DNA of 64,000 nucleotides from Corticium candelabrum. Lineage: Eukaryota; Porifera; Homoscleromorpha; Homosclerophorida; Plakinidae. The notes beneath the pieces were generated by a model. It was given only the letters and a program-made list of their open reading frames with translations, searched no databases and was not told where the DNA came from. The stretch covers positions 1,485,551 to 1,549,550 of the forward strand of contig NC_085093.1 of NCBI RefSeq assembly GCF_963422355.1. Reading direction: 5' to 3'. Shown piece after piece: positions 40,801-53,012 of the stretch (within the stretch, counting starts at the first letter, position 1; each line of letters begins with the position of its first letter). A program made the translations under genes and the position numbers.

Positions 40801-43800
40801 TTGGTAGGAAAGCAGACTGAATCTTATCTCAATCAACTGCCAAAAAAGACAAAGGGATGAACTAGAAAATCCAATAAAGAAATACTATAGATATGGAAAT
40901 TTAAGGTATTCTCACACTGCCAATGTTAGTATTACAACATGTAAGCATTGACGACTCAGCATACCGTGGCCACAAATCTTCTCCATCAGTAGAATCACCG
41001 CCGCTACCAATTCATCATGATATTGTGGCTGTCCCTACATAACCATTTGTTGTACTAAATGAGTGCCAATGAACAACAGTAACATACAGTCACAACAGAT
41101 GGAATGAGATGTGTCTTTCCTAGTAGCTCCTTGTCAACTCCTGCACAAAAGTGAGCATTTTTCAACTACAAGATTCATAAAATGAAATAATGCTTACCTT
41201 TGTTAGTGACAAGTGCATACATTAAACAGAGAGCAAACAATGGTTCCAAGTCTGACTCATTAAAGGACAGTGCATTTAGAACAGCAGTCATGTATGCTCT
41301 GCAAATGACAAGGTCGGTTTAATTAACACAAATACTCAAATAACAAGAGAAAAGGCAAGTACTGTTTATCATCACTGAAAAAGGTAGCAGACTGTCTAAG
41401 TAGACAAACTGACAAAGTCAGTGGTGCAAATTCCAGATCAGACAAAAAGAAATGACTCAAAACAAAGTACCAAGTGGAACTAGGAGGAAAGACCATAATC
41501 TCATTCTCATTGCAAACCTGTCATTTGGGTGCTCCACTGCAGCAATACTTGAAAGATTCTTAGCAGTTGAAGAGTGGGTAACCAGCGTACTTGTTACAAG
41601 ATCTGGAGGACTAAAGCTCTCCGACACATCAATTTCAACACCTTCCATAGCAGAAGAATTGGAGAGGCCGAGAGGGTCATTAGCCACCGAGTGTACGTTA
41701 GCCAACTCAGCTGCTGATGCTTCATCAGACACCTCACAGTCTACAGCACCAAGAGGACCTGCATATTTACCTGCTAGATTTATACTTGTATCTGGTTTTT
41801 CCTTTCCAGTTCTGTTAATCTCACCAATGTAAAACGTTGAATTGGCTTCGTACTCAGGTTCTGGTGGCTTGTCACTCTCATGATCATGATCTTGAACAAT
41901 TTCAGATTCACTTTCTGAGTGAATGACGAAATAGTCAGGAGAATGAGTGCTCTGTCGTGGTAAATTTCCTACTCTTCGCTTACTCGTGATGGGAGACGTT
42001 TGGTCCGGTTGTTTGGCAGGAAGAATGGCAGGAACATAACTTAGAGTGGATGCCATTAGAGTGTCTGCTAATGGTTCAGGAGGTGCAACAAATGCTCTGA
42101 TGCTTCCCATGCTGCCACATTTACCATGAGTCTGCAACATAAAGTCAATAAAATGGATGACCACACCAACAGACTGACAAACAGACAGACAAATAGACAA
42201 CAGAGATAACTCAAACTGTAGTCACATACCTCAAGCTCTGCAGCTTGTGGTTCACATAATGCTGTATCTCCATTCAAGATAACATCAGCAGCTGAAGAGA
42301 CCAATGGAGAATAAGACAAAATAAGAAATACCTACAACATATCAAGTTCATATTATTTAATTTTTAGTATGACTAATATGCACATAATGATGCCTCAATC
42401 CCACATATAAACATGCTAAAACCAAGAAAACCATCCTCACCCACAATGCCTCAAATTTTGCAGAAACACATTGCAAACTGTTTGATTGAAATTTAGTTAC
42501 CAAATAGCAAACTGACTATGACAACACACAGACACACAGACAGACACACACACAGACACACACACACAGACACACAGACACACACACAAGGAAAATTGCT
42601 AGCATGGGCTTGAAGTGAGATTTTAAAGCTGCCTACAGTAGCACGAGTGCCTTATCAAAAGAACTATGTAGTACTTTGTAGACACTGTCTCCAGCTTAGC
42701 ACATTGGCACAGCACTACTGCATTTTGTGGCTAATAACTAGCTGATCTTGCATGTGTACACCTGTGCTGTATATCACAGGTGGAATGCTGTTACAGAAGC
42801 ACCGATGCTTTGACATGCCCCTAACTTAGTAATAAAGTAGTAGGTTACCCATGACAGGCGATTTATATTTGGGCAATCTCAATGCATAAAATGTGGACGA
42901 AAGTGACTTTAAATTTAATACATGACGTCATAACTCAATTAGTGTTGCCAGTTGACACAAAATCCTGGTGAGAACCTAGTAAGCGGTTATAAGGGCTCTA
43001 TGATTCTATGATGTTATTTACTGACTGACAAGCTTCCATATTACATGACATACCAGTGAAAGAAAGAGTGCCAACATTCTTACTGACTTCCATATTACAC
43101 TATACCTGTGAAAGAAGAAAGAGTGCCAGCATTCTGGTGAGACTTGGCCTGTCTTCTGTTGTTCCACCTGCTTTGTTATCAACAGTCAGTGAGTATATGT
43201 AGAGAGGAATGAGCAATCTGTCCAGCAGATGATCGGTCAACACTTCATTGAGAGACTGAATATTGAGACAAAGAATATCATTGAGATAGTGCAACTGATC
43301 TAGATGTTCGGCAACTAGTTCACTCAGCTGATGATACCTTAGGTGACTACACACCAACATAACTTGAATGAGCACGGCATTCATTCTACATGCTGCTTAC
43401 TCTGCATCTGTTTTCACACAGTTATCAAGCTCCAAAACATGCTTGCCAATAAACCACACCAAGTTAGAGAAGTATGGTACTGCTGTACGGTTACAGATAA
43501 AGCTTAACGTTGACTCATCACCAACTGAAGACATACACACAGCCACGTGATACTTATACAATAATACAGATCAAAACAAGTTATATACCTTTGTATACAT
43601 TCAGTGTTATGGTGCGAACTGCAATACGAACCATACTCTCACTGTGGTTGAAAAATTTGATAGCTTCTGTGTAGAGAGGAAAGTCTCTGAGATGCTGTAA
43701 ACACAAAATCACTAGAAAGACGAAGCAAACATGAGAATGATAACACAGAACAAACTTCATTAAAGAAGAAGTGAATTGTGTGCTTGTTGAGTTTTAGTGA

Positions 43801-43904
43801 TAGAGTCTTTAGAAATGAGATGTAATAAGCCATAACCTGCAAGTAACAGCAAACAATTATAGACGAACAATAGCAAAAAAGGTGTGACACTGGTGTGTGT
43901 GTGT

Positions 43905-43967
<63 letters not shown>

Positions 43968-44898
43968 TCCTGTATGTGTACATGCAGCAGCATGCACAAT
44001 AAAATAAATATTATATTTCACCATAAGATCCAAGCAAACCTGTACACACAACTAAGAGATAAGCACTATAACCAGCCTTTAGTATGCTGTCAAATATCAA
44101 GATGCATAGTAAGCAAAAACAACATAAGAGTATTAGGATACTACTATCACAGCATGACACAGAGTTCAATCAAACTTGAGAAACATTGATTAATTAACTT
44201 GCATTTCCTAATACGTAATCAGTCCATTGCTGCATCGGCATCAAGAATACAGCATTTTGCATTGCTAAATTTCAACAGTGAAAATTGTGTGCAGCTGAGG
44301 ATCAAATGATCAACTGAAACCCTTTAGCATTGTCCTAATCTATTTGCATACATTCCCTTGACAGATGACTGCCAGACTATTTCTATTCACTTAGCTTCCA
44401 CATTGTCTAAACATCTCCTGTAATCTGGCAATCTCAAATGTAATACCATTTTGACTTGGTACAGCTAGGCAAGGAAGTTAACAAGTTTCTAACTTAGCCA
44501 TCCACATCCAGAATGCATCCAGTAGAACAAACAACAACAACAATAAAGTAAATCAACAAAGTAGATCAATGGATGTGAGAGTCATAAAAGCAAATCATTC
44601 TGATTAAACAGAAACTGTGGCTGAGAATAATCTTTCAGCTGTAAACAGTAAGTAATGCAATGATTGACACCTCAAATTAGACATAGATGTAATGCAACCC
44701 AACAAATTAGAACTGTTATTAAATTGGAGTTGTCATGCAAGATGCATGGTCAGTTGTGCACTAAGCTTCCTCAGCATCATTATAAATAGCTGATTTCACT
44801 ATAAAGTCACATGACTGCAACTTGCAGATGACATGTAGTCTGGCTAATGAAAATGTACTAAAAGTGTGTTAGCACTACTGCGTGATGTGATGTGATGT

Positions 44899-44963
<65 letters not shown>

Positions 44964-45701
44964 TGTGTGTGTGTGTGTGGTGTGTGTGTGAATGAATTTC
45001 TGATGTCTGGGTTCAGCATGTGCGTGTGTGCCAAAGCTCAGTAAGCAGCCAACCTCTTCATCAGAGAAGTCATATCTGTGAACAATAAATGCATTAACAT
45101 GGTTGTTTGACAGCAAGTAGTCTGCAGCAACAATGAAGTCATTAGTCAAACACTGCCAACTAAATGTACGACTGTCTAATAGTCACTCACAGATTGATGT
45201 TTCATTTCGAATATTCTCAAAAAGAATGTTCAACGTTTGCAGCATTTGTACAGGCACATATCGATTTGTTCTTTGCTGAAGAATTTTGAGAAAAGCACGA
45301 AACATGTTCTTTTCCAAAAAGAAGCTGCAGAAAATAAAACCTGTTACATTAACACTAAATACTACTACTATAGACACACCTTATACATATCAACACAATG
45401 ATATGAAATAGACACTAAACCTATAAAGCCTGGTTCATACCATAGAAGGTACATAAAGCTCAAACAAAGCTGCATATGCTGAAAGCACTTACACGCTCAC
45501 CACAAAAGTTACAGGGTAAGTAAATTATAAATTTATCTAAATGGCACAAAAAAATAAATTCTTGTTGTAAGTACCAGTCTATATAATCTAAAGTTAAATC
45601 AATGCTGCAAGTACCTCAATTCACGTTTTCAAATAATTAACTTTTAATATAAACACTAGGGATGACACAGCAGCATCAAGACTAACTGAACAGTTGCAAC
45701 C

Positions 45702-45759
<58 letters not shown>

Positions 45760-46212
45760 CAAATGGCAAGTGTAAAAACGCGCGGGTCAAAAACAGTTTC
45801 AAATCGCAACACACAAACCACACTTCTAGACTGGTGCCTAGTCATGTTACGTGACTACAACTACACTGTAAAAGTCGGGCATGCTAACACGTGCAATTTA
45901 CAGCTGCGAACTCTAGACGTTAGCTGCGAACTCACTCAAACACTTTCGCATCGTTCTGGTCTCCCCATATCAGAATTTCAGCTACTGAACGAATGCTCTC
46001 CACAAGCAAGCTTTTATTCCGTTCAGTGACCACAGAATTCCGTCCTAATACAGTGTGCAAGTATCTAGACAAAAACAAAACAACGTGACTCCAGCGAAAA
46101 TGGATATACTTAAAGATAGATTGTACTTGAGGTGATCTAATGAAAAAGGATTTTTAGGTTTCCACAAAACTTCGCTGAGCCACTGACGGGACCGTTGCAG
46201 AGCGGATGACAT
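37849..46212 (-). CDS. CLEC16A: CLEC16A homologue
   Basis: Twenty exons, 5' to 3' on the minus strand: 46212-46127, 46064-45936, 45324-45191, 45121-45054, 43836-43756, 43694-43589, 43524-43401, 43346-43106, 42331-42230, 42131-41518, 41298-41198, 41140-41088, 41034-40965, 40276-40161, 40086-40042, 39988-39797, 39242-39122, 39060-39018, 38961-38856, 38499-37849. They close to 1060 residues, against 1053 in human. Diagnostic stretches: [102 protein letters not shown]. Known of the family: an endolysosome-associated protein (fly Ema, worm GOP-1) linked to autophagy and mitophagy; the N-terminal block is the FPL domain. Exon 10 is an acidic, probably disordered linker and the last exon a low-complexity tail. 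Despite the name it has no C-type lectin fold. Head to head with WBP2. Confidence 0.95.
38656..38674. promoter_or_regulatory. Paired TCACGTGA palindromes in CLEC16A intron
   Basis: Two perfect TCACGTGA octamers at 38656-38663 and 38667-38674, start to start 11 bp (about one helical turn), in the last intron of CLEC16A. Putative bHLH-Zip binding sites; function unproven. Confidence 0.35.
43891..43960. repeat. (TG)n microsatellite
   Basis: About 35 TG units in CLEC16A intron 4 (43837-45053). The rest of this 1.2 kb intron has no recognisable feature besides the TG array at 44899. Confidence 0.95.
44899..44990. repeat. (TG)n microsatellite
   Basis: About 45 TG units with two GG interruptions, in the same CLEC16A intron. 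Confidence 0.95.
45704..45757. repeat. (CA)n microsatellite
   Basis: About 27 CA units in CLEC16A intron 2. Confidence 0.95.
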
Positions 46213-46279
46213 AACACAGGGTATGATTGACCACGTGACGTGTCGATGTCGGGTAGTGTGCGTTAACGCGTGATGGTCA
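46213..46279. promoter_or_regulatory. Putative bidirectional promoter CLEC16A/WBP2
   Basis: Only 67 bp separate the divergent start codons. The interval carries CACGTGACGTG (46232-46242), combining an E-box and a CRE-like half. So short a gap implies a shared promoter and overlapping or very short 5' leaders (inference). Confidence 0.6.
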
Positions 46280-47011
46280 ATGGCTCTGAACGTCGCCTGG
46301 AATAATGGGCAACTTTGTCTTGCTACAAATGAAAAGTGTGTGTTATAACGTAACCTATTTGTTGATAATGATATTGTAGAAGTTATGCTGCTATTATGGC
46401 GTCATGACGTATGATGGTCAGTGTGACTTGCATTATTATGACGTACTGTACCTACAGTGTAGCATTTGATCTTTAATTAATTGTAAATTTGTTAGTATTT
46501 TAACGTCTTATAAGAATGTTGAGTTGAAATTGTCGGGAGGCTCATTGCGCAGCATGAAGGCGATGGGAGAAGTCCATTTGTCTCAGTACAGAGTGAGAAG
46601 ATCCTTAATTAAATAAAATAATTACCTTAGGTGTGTAACATGTACCAACTTTATGTTTTCAGATTGTGTTTGTGTCTTCTAAAAATTCTGAAATGACGTC
46701 ATTCTCGATGCCTTTCCAACTACTGAGACAAATAGAGGTGATTGTATCTACTCACCTGATGCTTTACACATCCAGGTTTATAGTTGATCATATGTTGTAG
46801 ATTAAACAGCCTTTATTTGGGGCCAACTACTTGCAGGGTGAAGTTACTGCAGAAGCTGATGGTGAGTTCAATGTTTGTTAGAGCAAACAGCTGCTGCAAT
46901 TCTTGGATTTTGTGTGAAAGGTGGCTGGCAAGGGAGAGCTGATTTCTCATTGACTTTTTCAGAAGGAGGTGCAATTGATTTTTCATCTCTTTTGTTGAGG
47001 AAAATGGGAGA

Positions 47012-47052
<41 letters not shown>

Positions 47053-47882
47053 TTTGTTGATGTGTGTAATCTTACTGTCATACATTGTATAGCTCGGCAA
47101 TCTCGACATGTGATGTATACTACTCCATCTGCTCCTCCTCCAAGTTACACTCCACCTTCAGCTCCTCCTGCTGACTTCTCAGGAGCCAAGTCTGACATTC
47201 CTACACCAGCATTTTATTATCCTCAGAATTCTTACCCACCATACGGACATACACCATCGGCTCCATCGGCTCCATCAATGCCTGTCCCGGTAAATCTCAC
47301 ATACAATGTATTTTTAACTTTGGTCAGTAGCTATGTAGAGGGTTATGTGAGCTGCCAACTTGATGGAATGGTAATGATACACACATCAAAAGATTTACCT
47401 GAATAGTGAAAATTTTGTTTGATTATGGTGATCTTGTGGAAGTGGGATCTTGAAAGGTTTGACAGTTAGATGTTGGGGGCACTGCTCATTGCCATGGGTA
47501 GCATTAGGCAATAGTGCAAACAATCAGATGGAATGCTGTAGTTGTTGGTTTTCATTCCGTTATGGACAGTTGATCCTGGAATAAAACAGGCTGCTTCTTG
47601 TTTCAGTAAAATTAAAATTATGATATTGATCCTTTTATCACTTTCATGAGTCACTTACAAGATCATCTGGAGAAACCAAATGATGCTGTACATTTTAATA
47701 TTGCATTGAGTTGCATGAAAATGAGATAGGCATGGGAATAGCAGCTGTATTGATGTGAATTTCAATACGCAAGAGGTTGAAACACAGCCTCAGGTGAAAT
47801 CTATTAATATGACTGTTTGATTTCCTTTTTACAGGATGATCCTCCACCATACGAAGAGGTTGTCAGGAATGAGAGCAAATAG
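46280..47882 (+). CDS. WBP2: WW-domain-binding protein 2 homologue (GRAM domain)
   Basis: Exons about 46280-46337, 46383-46408, 46515-46592, 46663-46737, 46801-46861, 46921-47013, 47093-47289 and 47835-47882; about 211 residues. The exon 1/2 junction is uncertain: the best donor (46335) does not keep frame with the best acceptor (46379), so a slightly shifted pair is given. The MALN start matches human WBP2. Seen: a GRAM/PH-like domain (NVELKLSGGSLRSMKAMGEV, IVFVSSKNSEMTSFSMPF, IKQPLFGANYLQGEV, GGWQGRADFSLTFSEGGAID), then a Pro/Ser/Tyr-rich tail with two PPxY motifs (PPSY and PPPY) that in WBP2 bind WW domains of YAP, NEDD4-type ligases and others. The human tail is longer. Known role: transcriptional co-activator in Hippo and steroid signalling. 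Two ATTAAA hexamers lie 80-105 bp after the stop. Confidence 0.9.
47012..47049. repeat. (TG)n microsatellite at a splice donor
   Basis: The TG run begins at the exon 6 donor of WBP2, so the donor GT is the first unit of the array. Confidence 0.85.
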
Positions 47883-48062
47883 TTTCATGCAGGAAACTAC
47901 GTTTAATCATTCAACAGTTCACAGCCAGCAAATGTCTGCGTTTAATTTGGTAGAAAGATAATTATTAAATTACCAGACTTATTAAACTGCATTGTCTATC
48001 TAAAAATCGTTGTAGCCAAATTCTTGTACGTACACTCTACTTGATATGTTCTCAAATATAAG

Positions 48063-48815
48063 TCATTGTGTGAATGTATCATACATGTGCACAACCTCCA
48101 AACAAAGTCGCTTTATTTCTTGCGACGAGCTGCAGAAAGAAGTAGACGGAGGATAAGCACCTCGTTGCCAACAGACTTCTTGTAGTTGCTCCAAACCACC
48201 TACATGGAAAGTCTCTGATTGGCCCGGCGATTCCGGAGGGGAAATCCCTAGCATAGCCATGTCTTCTGAGGATGGATACGAGGATTGTGGAAACGAGGAT
48301 TGTGGAAACGATATGGGGCGTGCGATGGGAAGTGGAAGATGAGGATCGCGAAACGTCGTCGAGTAGGCTGGACGACCTTTCTTCTTGCTTGTCGTATCGA
48401 GTTCGTAAACGGTCTTCATTTTCGCAACTCGTGCTGAAGGTCTTCTTCTGATTTTGCCGTGCACTTCAAACTCTTGTAACGCCATATCATCGAGTGCCCA
48501 ATAACATCCGTGAGCTGTTGTCTCGTACACCTTTCCGCCGCTCAATACTCGCGCTGGTCGACGTATTTTGACAAAACACTCGTGCAATGATAGATTGTGT
48601 CTGACGGCGTTCTGCCAAGCTTTACGGTTCTCAAAATGGTAAAAGTGTCCGTAATGCTCCACGATAAAGTGGTAGATTTCCTGCAACGAGAGCTTCTTCT
48701 GAGGAGACGAAAAGATGGCACTTGCGATCATATTCATGAAGGTGATTTTGGGCCTGCTGCCTCTCACTTCTTCTTTCTGCTCTTCTTCGTCTACTGTCCA
48801 TTGATCAACATCCAT
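48063..48815 (-). CDS. Forkhead-box transcription factor
   Basis: A single-exon frame of 250 residues from the first ATG (MDVDQWTVDEEEQKEEV). Residues about 20-125 form the forkhead DNA-binding domain: RPKITFMNMIASAIFSSP, LSLQEIYHFIVEHYGHFYHF, the recognition-helix signature WQNAVRHNLSLHECFVKI, then a first wing with about ten extra residues (ARVLSGGKVYETTAHG) before CYWALDD. The basic stretch KIRRRPSARVAKMK probably serves nuclear import and DNA contact. The rest is Ser/Pro-rich with a small repeat (FPQSSFPQSSYPSS). WQNAVRHNLSLHECF is closest to the FoxP/FoxM style, but no zinc finger or leucine zipper is present, so I leave the subfamily open. Its 3' end faces that of WBP2, with stop codons 180 bp apart. 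Confidence 0.9.
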   Translation of the reverse strand: MDVDQWTVDEEEQKEEVRGSRPKITFMNMIASAIFSSPQKKLSLQEIYHFIVEHYGHFYHFENRKAWQNAVRHNLSLHECFVKIRRPARVLSGGKVYETTAHGCYWALDDMALQEFEVHGKIRRRPSARVAKMKTVYELDTTSKKKGRPAYSTTFRDPHLPLPIARPISFPQSSFPQSSYPSSEDMAMLGISPPESPGQSETFHVGGLEQLQEVCWQRGAYPPSTSFCSSSQEIKRLCLEVVHMYDTFTQ

Positions 48816-49847
48816 CGCTGTTTGCTTTCTTGCATGCACAGATGACCACGGGAAGAAGAAAGTGTGATGCAAAAGCAATTGGAAACCAGTGATCTAGGCG
48901 ACAAACAAGCTTATCTATTAATGTACCGCCTCCTACAATTAACCAATAATCGACTCCTCCCTATTAATAAACCTAGGAAGTTACAGTACAACCACGTACT
49001 AATACAGCACGAAAATAGTAGGATGTTCGCGTCGGACGCTAGTGACAAAATTAATTCGGAAGGAAAATAGGAAGACAAAAAGGCTGGACATGGCTATTAG
49101 CAGCTAACCGCAGGGTGAAAAACATATAAAAAACATAACATCAGATAGCCTCTCACGTGACACTCCTCGCCCCCTTCTGACAGCTCCCTCGCGATAAACA
49201 CAGCAGATTAGAGAATAATGGTCTGAGTCCGAGATTTCTAGAGAATCTGAAGTGTAGAGAATCAGTAGTGCGGTGTAGAAATAGTAGGTAAAGAGAAAGT
49301 AGGCGAGACTTGAAGTGAAAGCATACTGCACGTGTGCTTGATATTTTCAGACTTGGACTTCTCTTGCATTACTAGCTACTTTCCTGCGTCAAACATGTCA
49401 CGTAGGTAAAAGGGTTCGTTTTCTAGATTCTGCTATGATAACTAAATTAGACCTCTTTTACAGTCTGAGCAATTTCGCAACTCATACTAATCAAACAAAC
49501 AAAAAAGGATTTCCATTGTCTGAAAATGAGATGCAGTTAGCAAGGAAATCGTAAACGTAGTCTAGTAGATCTAATAGCTAGACTTCTACAGAATCAATGT
49601 ACTGAAACTAATACTCATAGAGATCATCTACCATGGACAAATTCGTGAAGCTTCTTTTGACAGATCAAAGCCTTTTGTCAAGATTGCACGATCGTGTCAT
49701 ATTAGTGTAGCTCCTCCTACCTAACACGCCCCACATTTGTCAAAAACAACTGTCACGTGATAAATGTTTGTCACGTGAGAGGTTGACTATCCCAAGGGAA
49801 ATCTTCAACAAGAAAGGAACTTGAGGAGGATACGTACGTCACACGAC
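48816..49847. other. Divergent intergenic region, 1.0 kb
   Basis: Between the forkhead gene (minus) and the dehydrogenase (plus). Contains TCACGTGA at about 49153, 49753 and 49771. No exon or repeat family recognised. An upstream non-coding exon of the forkhead gene is possible. Confidence 0.55.
49753..49778. promoter_or_regulatory. Two TCACGTGA palindromes upstream of the SDR gene
   Basis: Perfect octamers at 49753-49760 and 49771-49778, spaced 18 bp, ending 70 bp before the ATG. Both match GTCACGTGA of E-box/CLEAR sites. Confidence 0.45.
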
Positions 49848-50790
49848 ATGTCTGGTACCAAAGGTCGCTACATAGTCATCACCGGCGTTACGCGAGGTCT
49901 TGGGAGAGCTCTGGTTGATCAATGCAGTCAGAGCGATGAGTTGCAGGCTTGCCGTGTGTTTGGCTGTGGTCGCAATGAAGATCAGATCAGGAAGTTGAAC
50001 GACCAGTATGGAGGCGTGCAGTATCAGTTCACTGCTTTGTCTACTTGTGATTATGACGATGTTATGAGATGGGCAGAGGGAGTTCTGAAGGAATGCGGAG
50101 GACGTGGACCTTGTCTACTCATCAATAACGCCGGTCTGATGAACGAGACTGCTCCTCTGTGGGAGGTCGGTCAGGAGGAATTTCGAAAAGTGGTTGATAC
50201 CAACATAAATGGATATTACAATGTTACTAAGGTAAGTGCATCCAGCATATGGAGATGGTTATATTTCCAAACACGTGTGTAGATTTCAGTTGCAGTTGAC
50301 TGCAGAGGAGGGCTCATCCTGAGCTGAAATCTGCAGACTGTCTGGAAATATGGCTAGTCAAATAGATGACAGACAATTAACTAAAGGAAGCAACATGCCA
50401 CATATACCTACATGTATCTCTAATGACCTAATTTTCACACATACTTGTTAGGCATTTGTACCTTCAATGATTGGCAATCAAAGTGGAGTTATTGTCAACA
50501 TCACCAGCACATGGGGTAGATCAACTAGTGCAGGTGTGGCTCCGTATTGCACAACAAAGTTTGGACAAGAGGGAATGACATTGGCACTGTCTGATGACCT
50601 TGCAGGAACTGGTGTGTCGGCGGTTGCTGTTAATCCAGGAGTCATTGACACAGAGATGCTACGGATACCATTTGGTGAAAGTGCACGTCATTACTGGAAA
50701 CCTAGTGAATGGGCTAAAGTGGCTCTGCCATTTCTACTGCACCTGAATAAACGAGACTCCGGGAAGAGAGTTACTGTGCCCTATAGTTGA
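49848..50790 (+). CDS. Short-chain dehydrogenase/reductase
   Basis: Exons 49848-50231 and 50452-50790, 240 residues, the usual SDR length. Seen: the cofactor glycine motif TGVTRGLG near the N-terminus, NNAG in the central strand, a serine in ITSTWGRS and the catalytic YCTTK (Y-x3-K), then NPGVIDTEM. These are the complete classical SDR fingerprint, so an NAD(P)H-dependent cytosolic oxidoreductase is expected. The residue after the second strand does not settle NAD versus NADP preference, and the substrate cannot be told. The ATG follows a stretch with no in-frame upstream ATG. It is monocistronic, convergent with CCDC96. Confidence 0.93.
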
Positions 50791-51583
50791 TATCAAATGC
50801 ACTAGGTGCTGGAGCTTTCTTTGATTGGCATAGTGACATGTGGAGAACAGAATTGCCGTAAATCAGTGTAAATAATTTAATTATACACGAGAATTATTAA
50901 AGTCACAAACCAAAACTAACTACCCAGTGTCTGCCAGCTACTCCTAAGTCTCAATACTCAATGATCAACATTGTAGTTAGCTGTACTATATGAGTCGCAT
51001 ATAAGCATCAATTGACATTGTAGTGGGACATCAGACAGCAACCACCTCTGTATTACAAAGTGAATGCTTTGCAATTAGCTAATTAATTAAAGAACAGTTT
51101 GCTCTGGGCGTAAGAGTAAAAGCCACGTCCACACTATATAATACACTGACTTATATGTTGCTAATCCAACCACCTCATTCAGACCAGTTAGTCTGCTCTC
51201 AATGGTAGTCTTAGTTAACACCACAGTTCCATGGCATGTAGGTATGTATATAATATATCATCAGTCAACAATAAATTAGACACTCCACATGTTAATATAA
51301 TGATATTAATTATATATGATACCAACCTAAGAAAGTGCATGATCAACATTGCTGCTAGTTGTTAGTATTGTGCACAATGACTTTCCTTTGCCTTCGATGT
51401 TTCCCACAGTTGTGGTGATTACAGTTGCTTGTATCCACATCAGCACTTTCTAGCCATTTAAAATTTCTGAGGCTGTTAAAACGTTAAACTAGCTGACACT
51501 TCTGTGTGTATATTGTTGATCATTTACACAAGATATTTACTAAACACGATTCACAGTCCTTATTGTGTCACAGGTACTACAGT
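50791..51583. other. Convergent intergenic region, 0.8 kb
   Basis: Holds the 3' flanks of the SDR gene and CCDC96. AT-rich; no other feature seen. Confidence 0.55.
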
Positions 51584-52947
51584 CTAAAATGTTTTTGCTT
51601 GCTTGCTTTGTTCAATCTTTTGGCGAAGTCCATCACAGTCAAGAGTCAATTGAGTGTGTAGTAGCTTTAGTTCATCCAGTCTTGATCTCAAATGTTCAGA
51701 CTAACAAGCAACAATGAAATGCAGCACAACAGATATCAAGATTGACAGTGTTAATGAACCTCATCTCTTCTCTCCTCAAAGTCTCTAAGCAGTGACTCCT
51801 GTCCAAGCAGTCCACACTTGGCACGTAATCGGCTGTTGTCCATACGCAATGCATCTCTAGCTTGCTTGGTGCGAGTGAGAATATCTCGTTTCTCAGCATG
51901 CAAAGTGTCTATTCGATCAAGATCCCTTTGACGATCAGTGTTTTCTGCCTATACAACAGGTAAATGAAATAGCTATAAGTCATGTGTTTTAGGTTTATTA
52001 AACAATGACAAATCAGCTGGTTTGTGGTGTTTAATTGTTGCAGTAGAATAGTTATTCACATTGTTTATAGTTATGCTTAGACAGATAGTCAGAGACGATC
52101 AGAGACAGACAAGCAAACAAACAGACAGACAAATAGGTAGACAAATAGATAGACACATGGCCAAACTGATGCGTAGGAATGGATGCAATTAAGCCAGACG
52201 TGCAGACAGTCAAACAATTATTGAAACCATTTGCTAATTACAGCAGTTAGATTTCATCGCGCTGCCCATTTTGGGCTGTTGGACTTCTATTTTAACTTAA
52301 TCTTTAGATTGGAATAGTGCTGATATATGAGAATGCATTGACAAACAGACATTAATATATTCACAGTGGATCATTGGCACTGATTACCTGCATAAATTGA
52401 AGTTTTTCTTTGACATGAGTAAGCACTTGTACTGTGCTAGTAATCTTCTTTCTCAGTTTCAGCAGTTCCTACACAGCCGACAAATAGACTAGCTACTTCC
52501 TCACACTGGATACTACAAGTGCTTTCACATCACATCAAACCATTGACTCACTACTGTCATGCACACAAGATGCAGTAGAGACATTCAGACCTCATTCCTT
52601 TCTTCTATCTTCTCGTTATATGTCTGATTTTCTATCTTCAACTGTTCAAAGTCAATGAGATGAAGTCCATCAGCTAACTCTTCCTATAGAGCAAACCCAT
52701 AGTGCATGCCATACCACCATGTGTCTAGCAGTTCATCACTTTTTGTTTGAGTTGCATCTCCTTCTTCTTCAGCTTGTTCTTCAGCTTGATATTTTCCAAA
52801 CGCACAGCAATTACTTCTTGTTCCTTCTTAGCCTCTTGAGCCTCATATACTTCAATGTCCTTCAGAAACAAATTGACTAAATATTAATCAATTCATACCT
52901 TATTCGGTATTCAATTGAATTGCTGTGTTTGTGTGTGTTTGTTTGTT

Positions 52948-53012
<65 letters not shown>

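Noticed and set aside
41452-41832. Plus-strand open frame of 126 codons
   Set aside because: Antisense of CLEC16A exon 10, which has splice sites and the expected neighbours.
45694-46029. Plus-strand open frame of 111 codons
   Set aside because: It is the antisense shadow of CLEC16A exon 2 plus a CA repeat.
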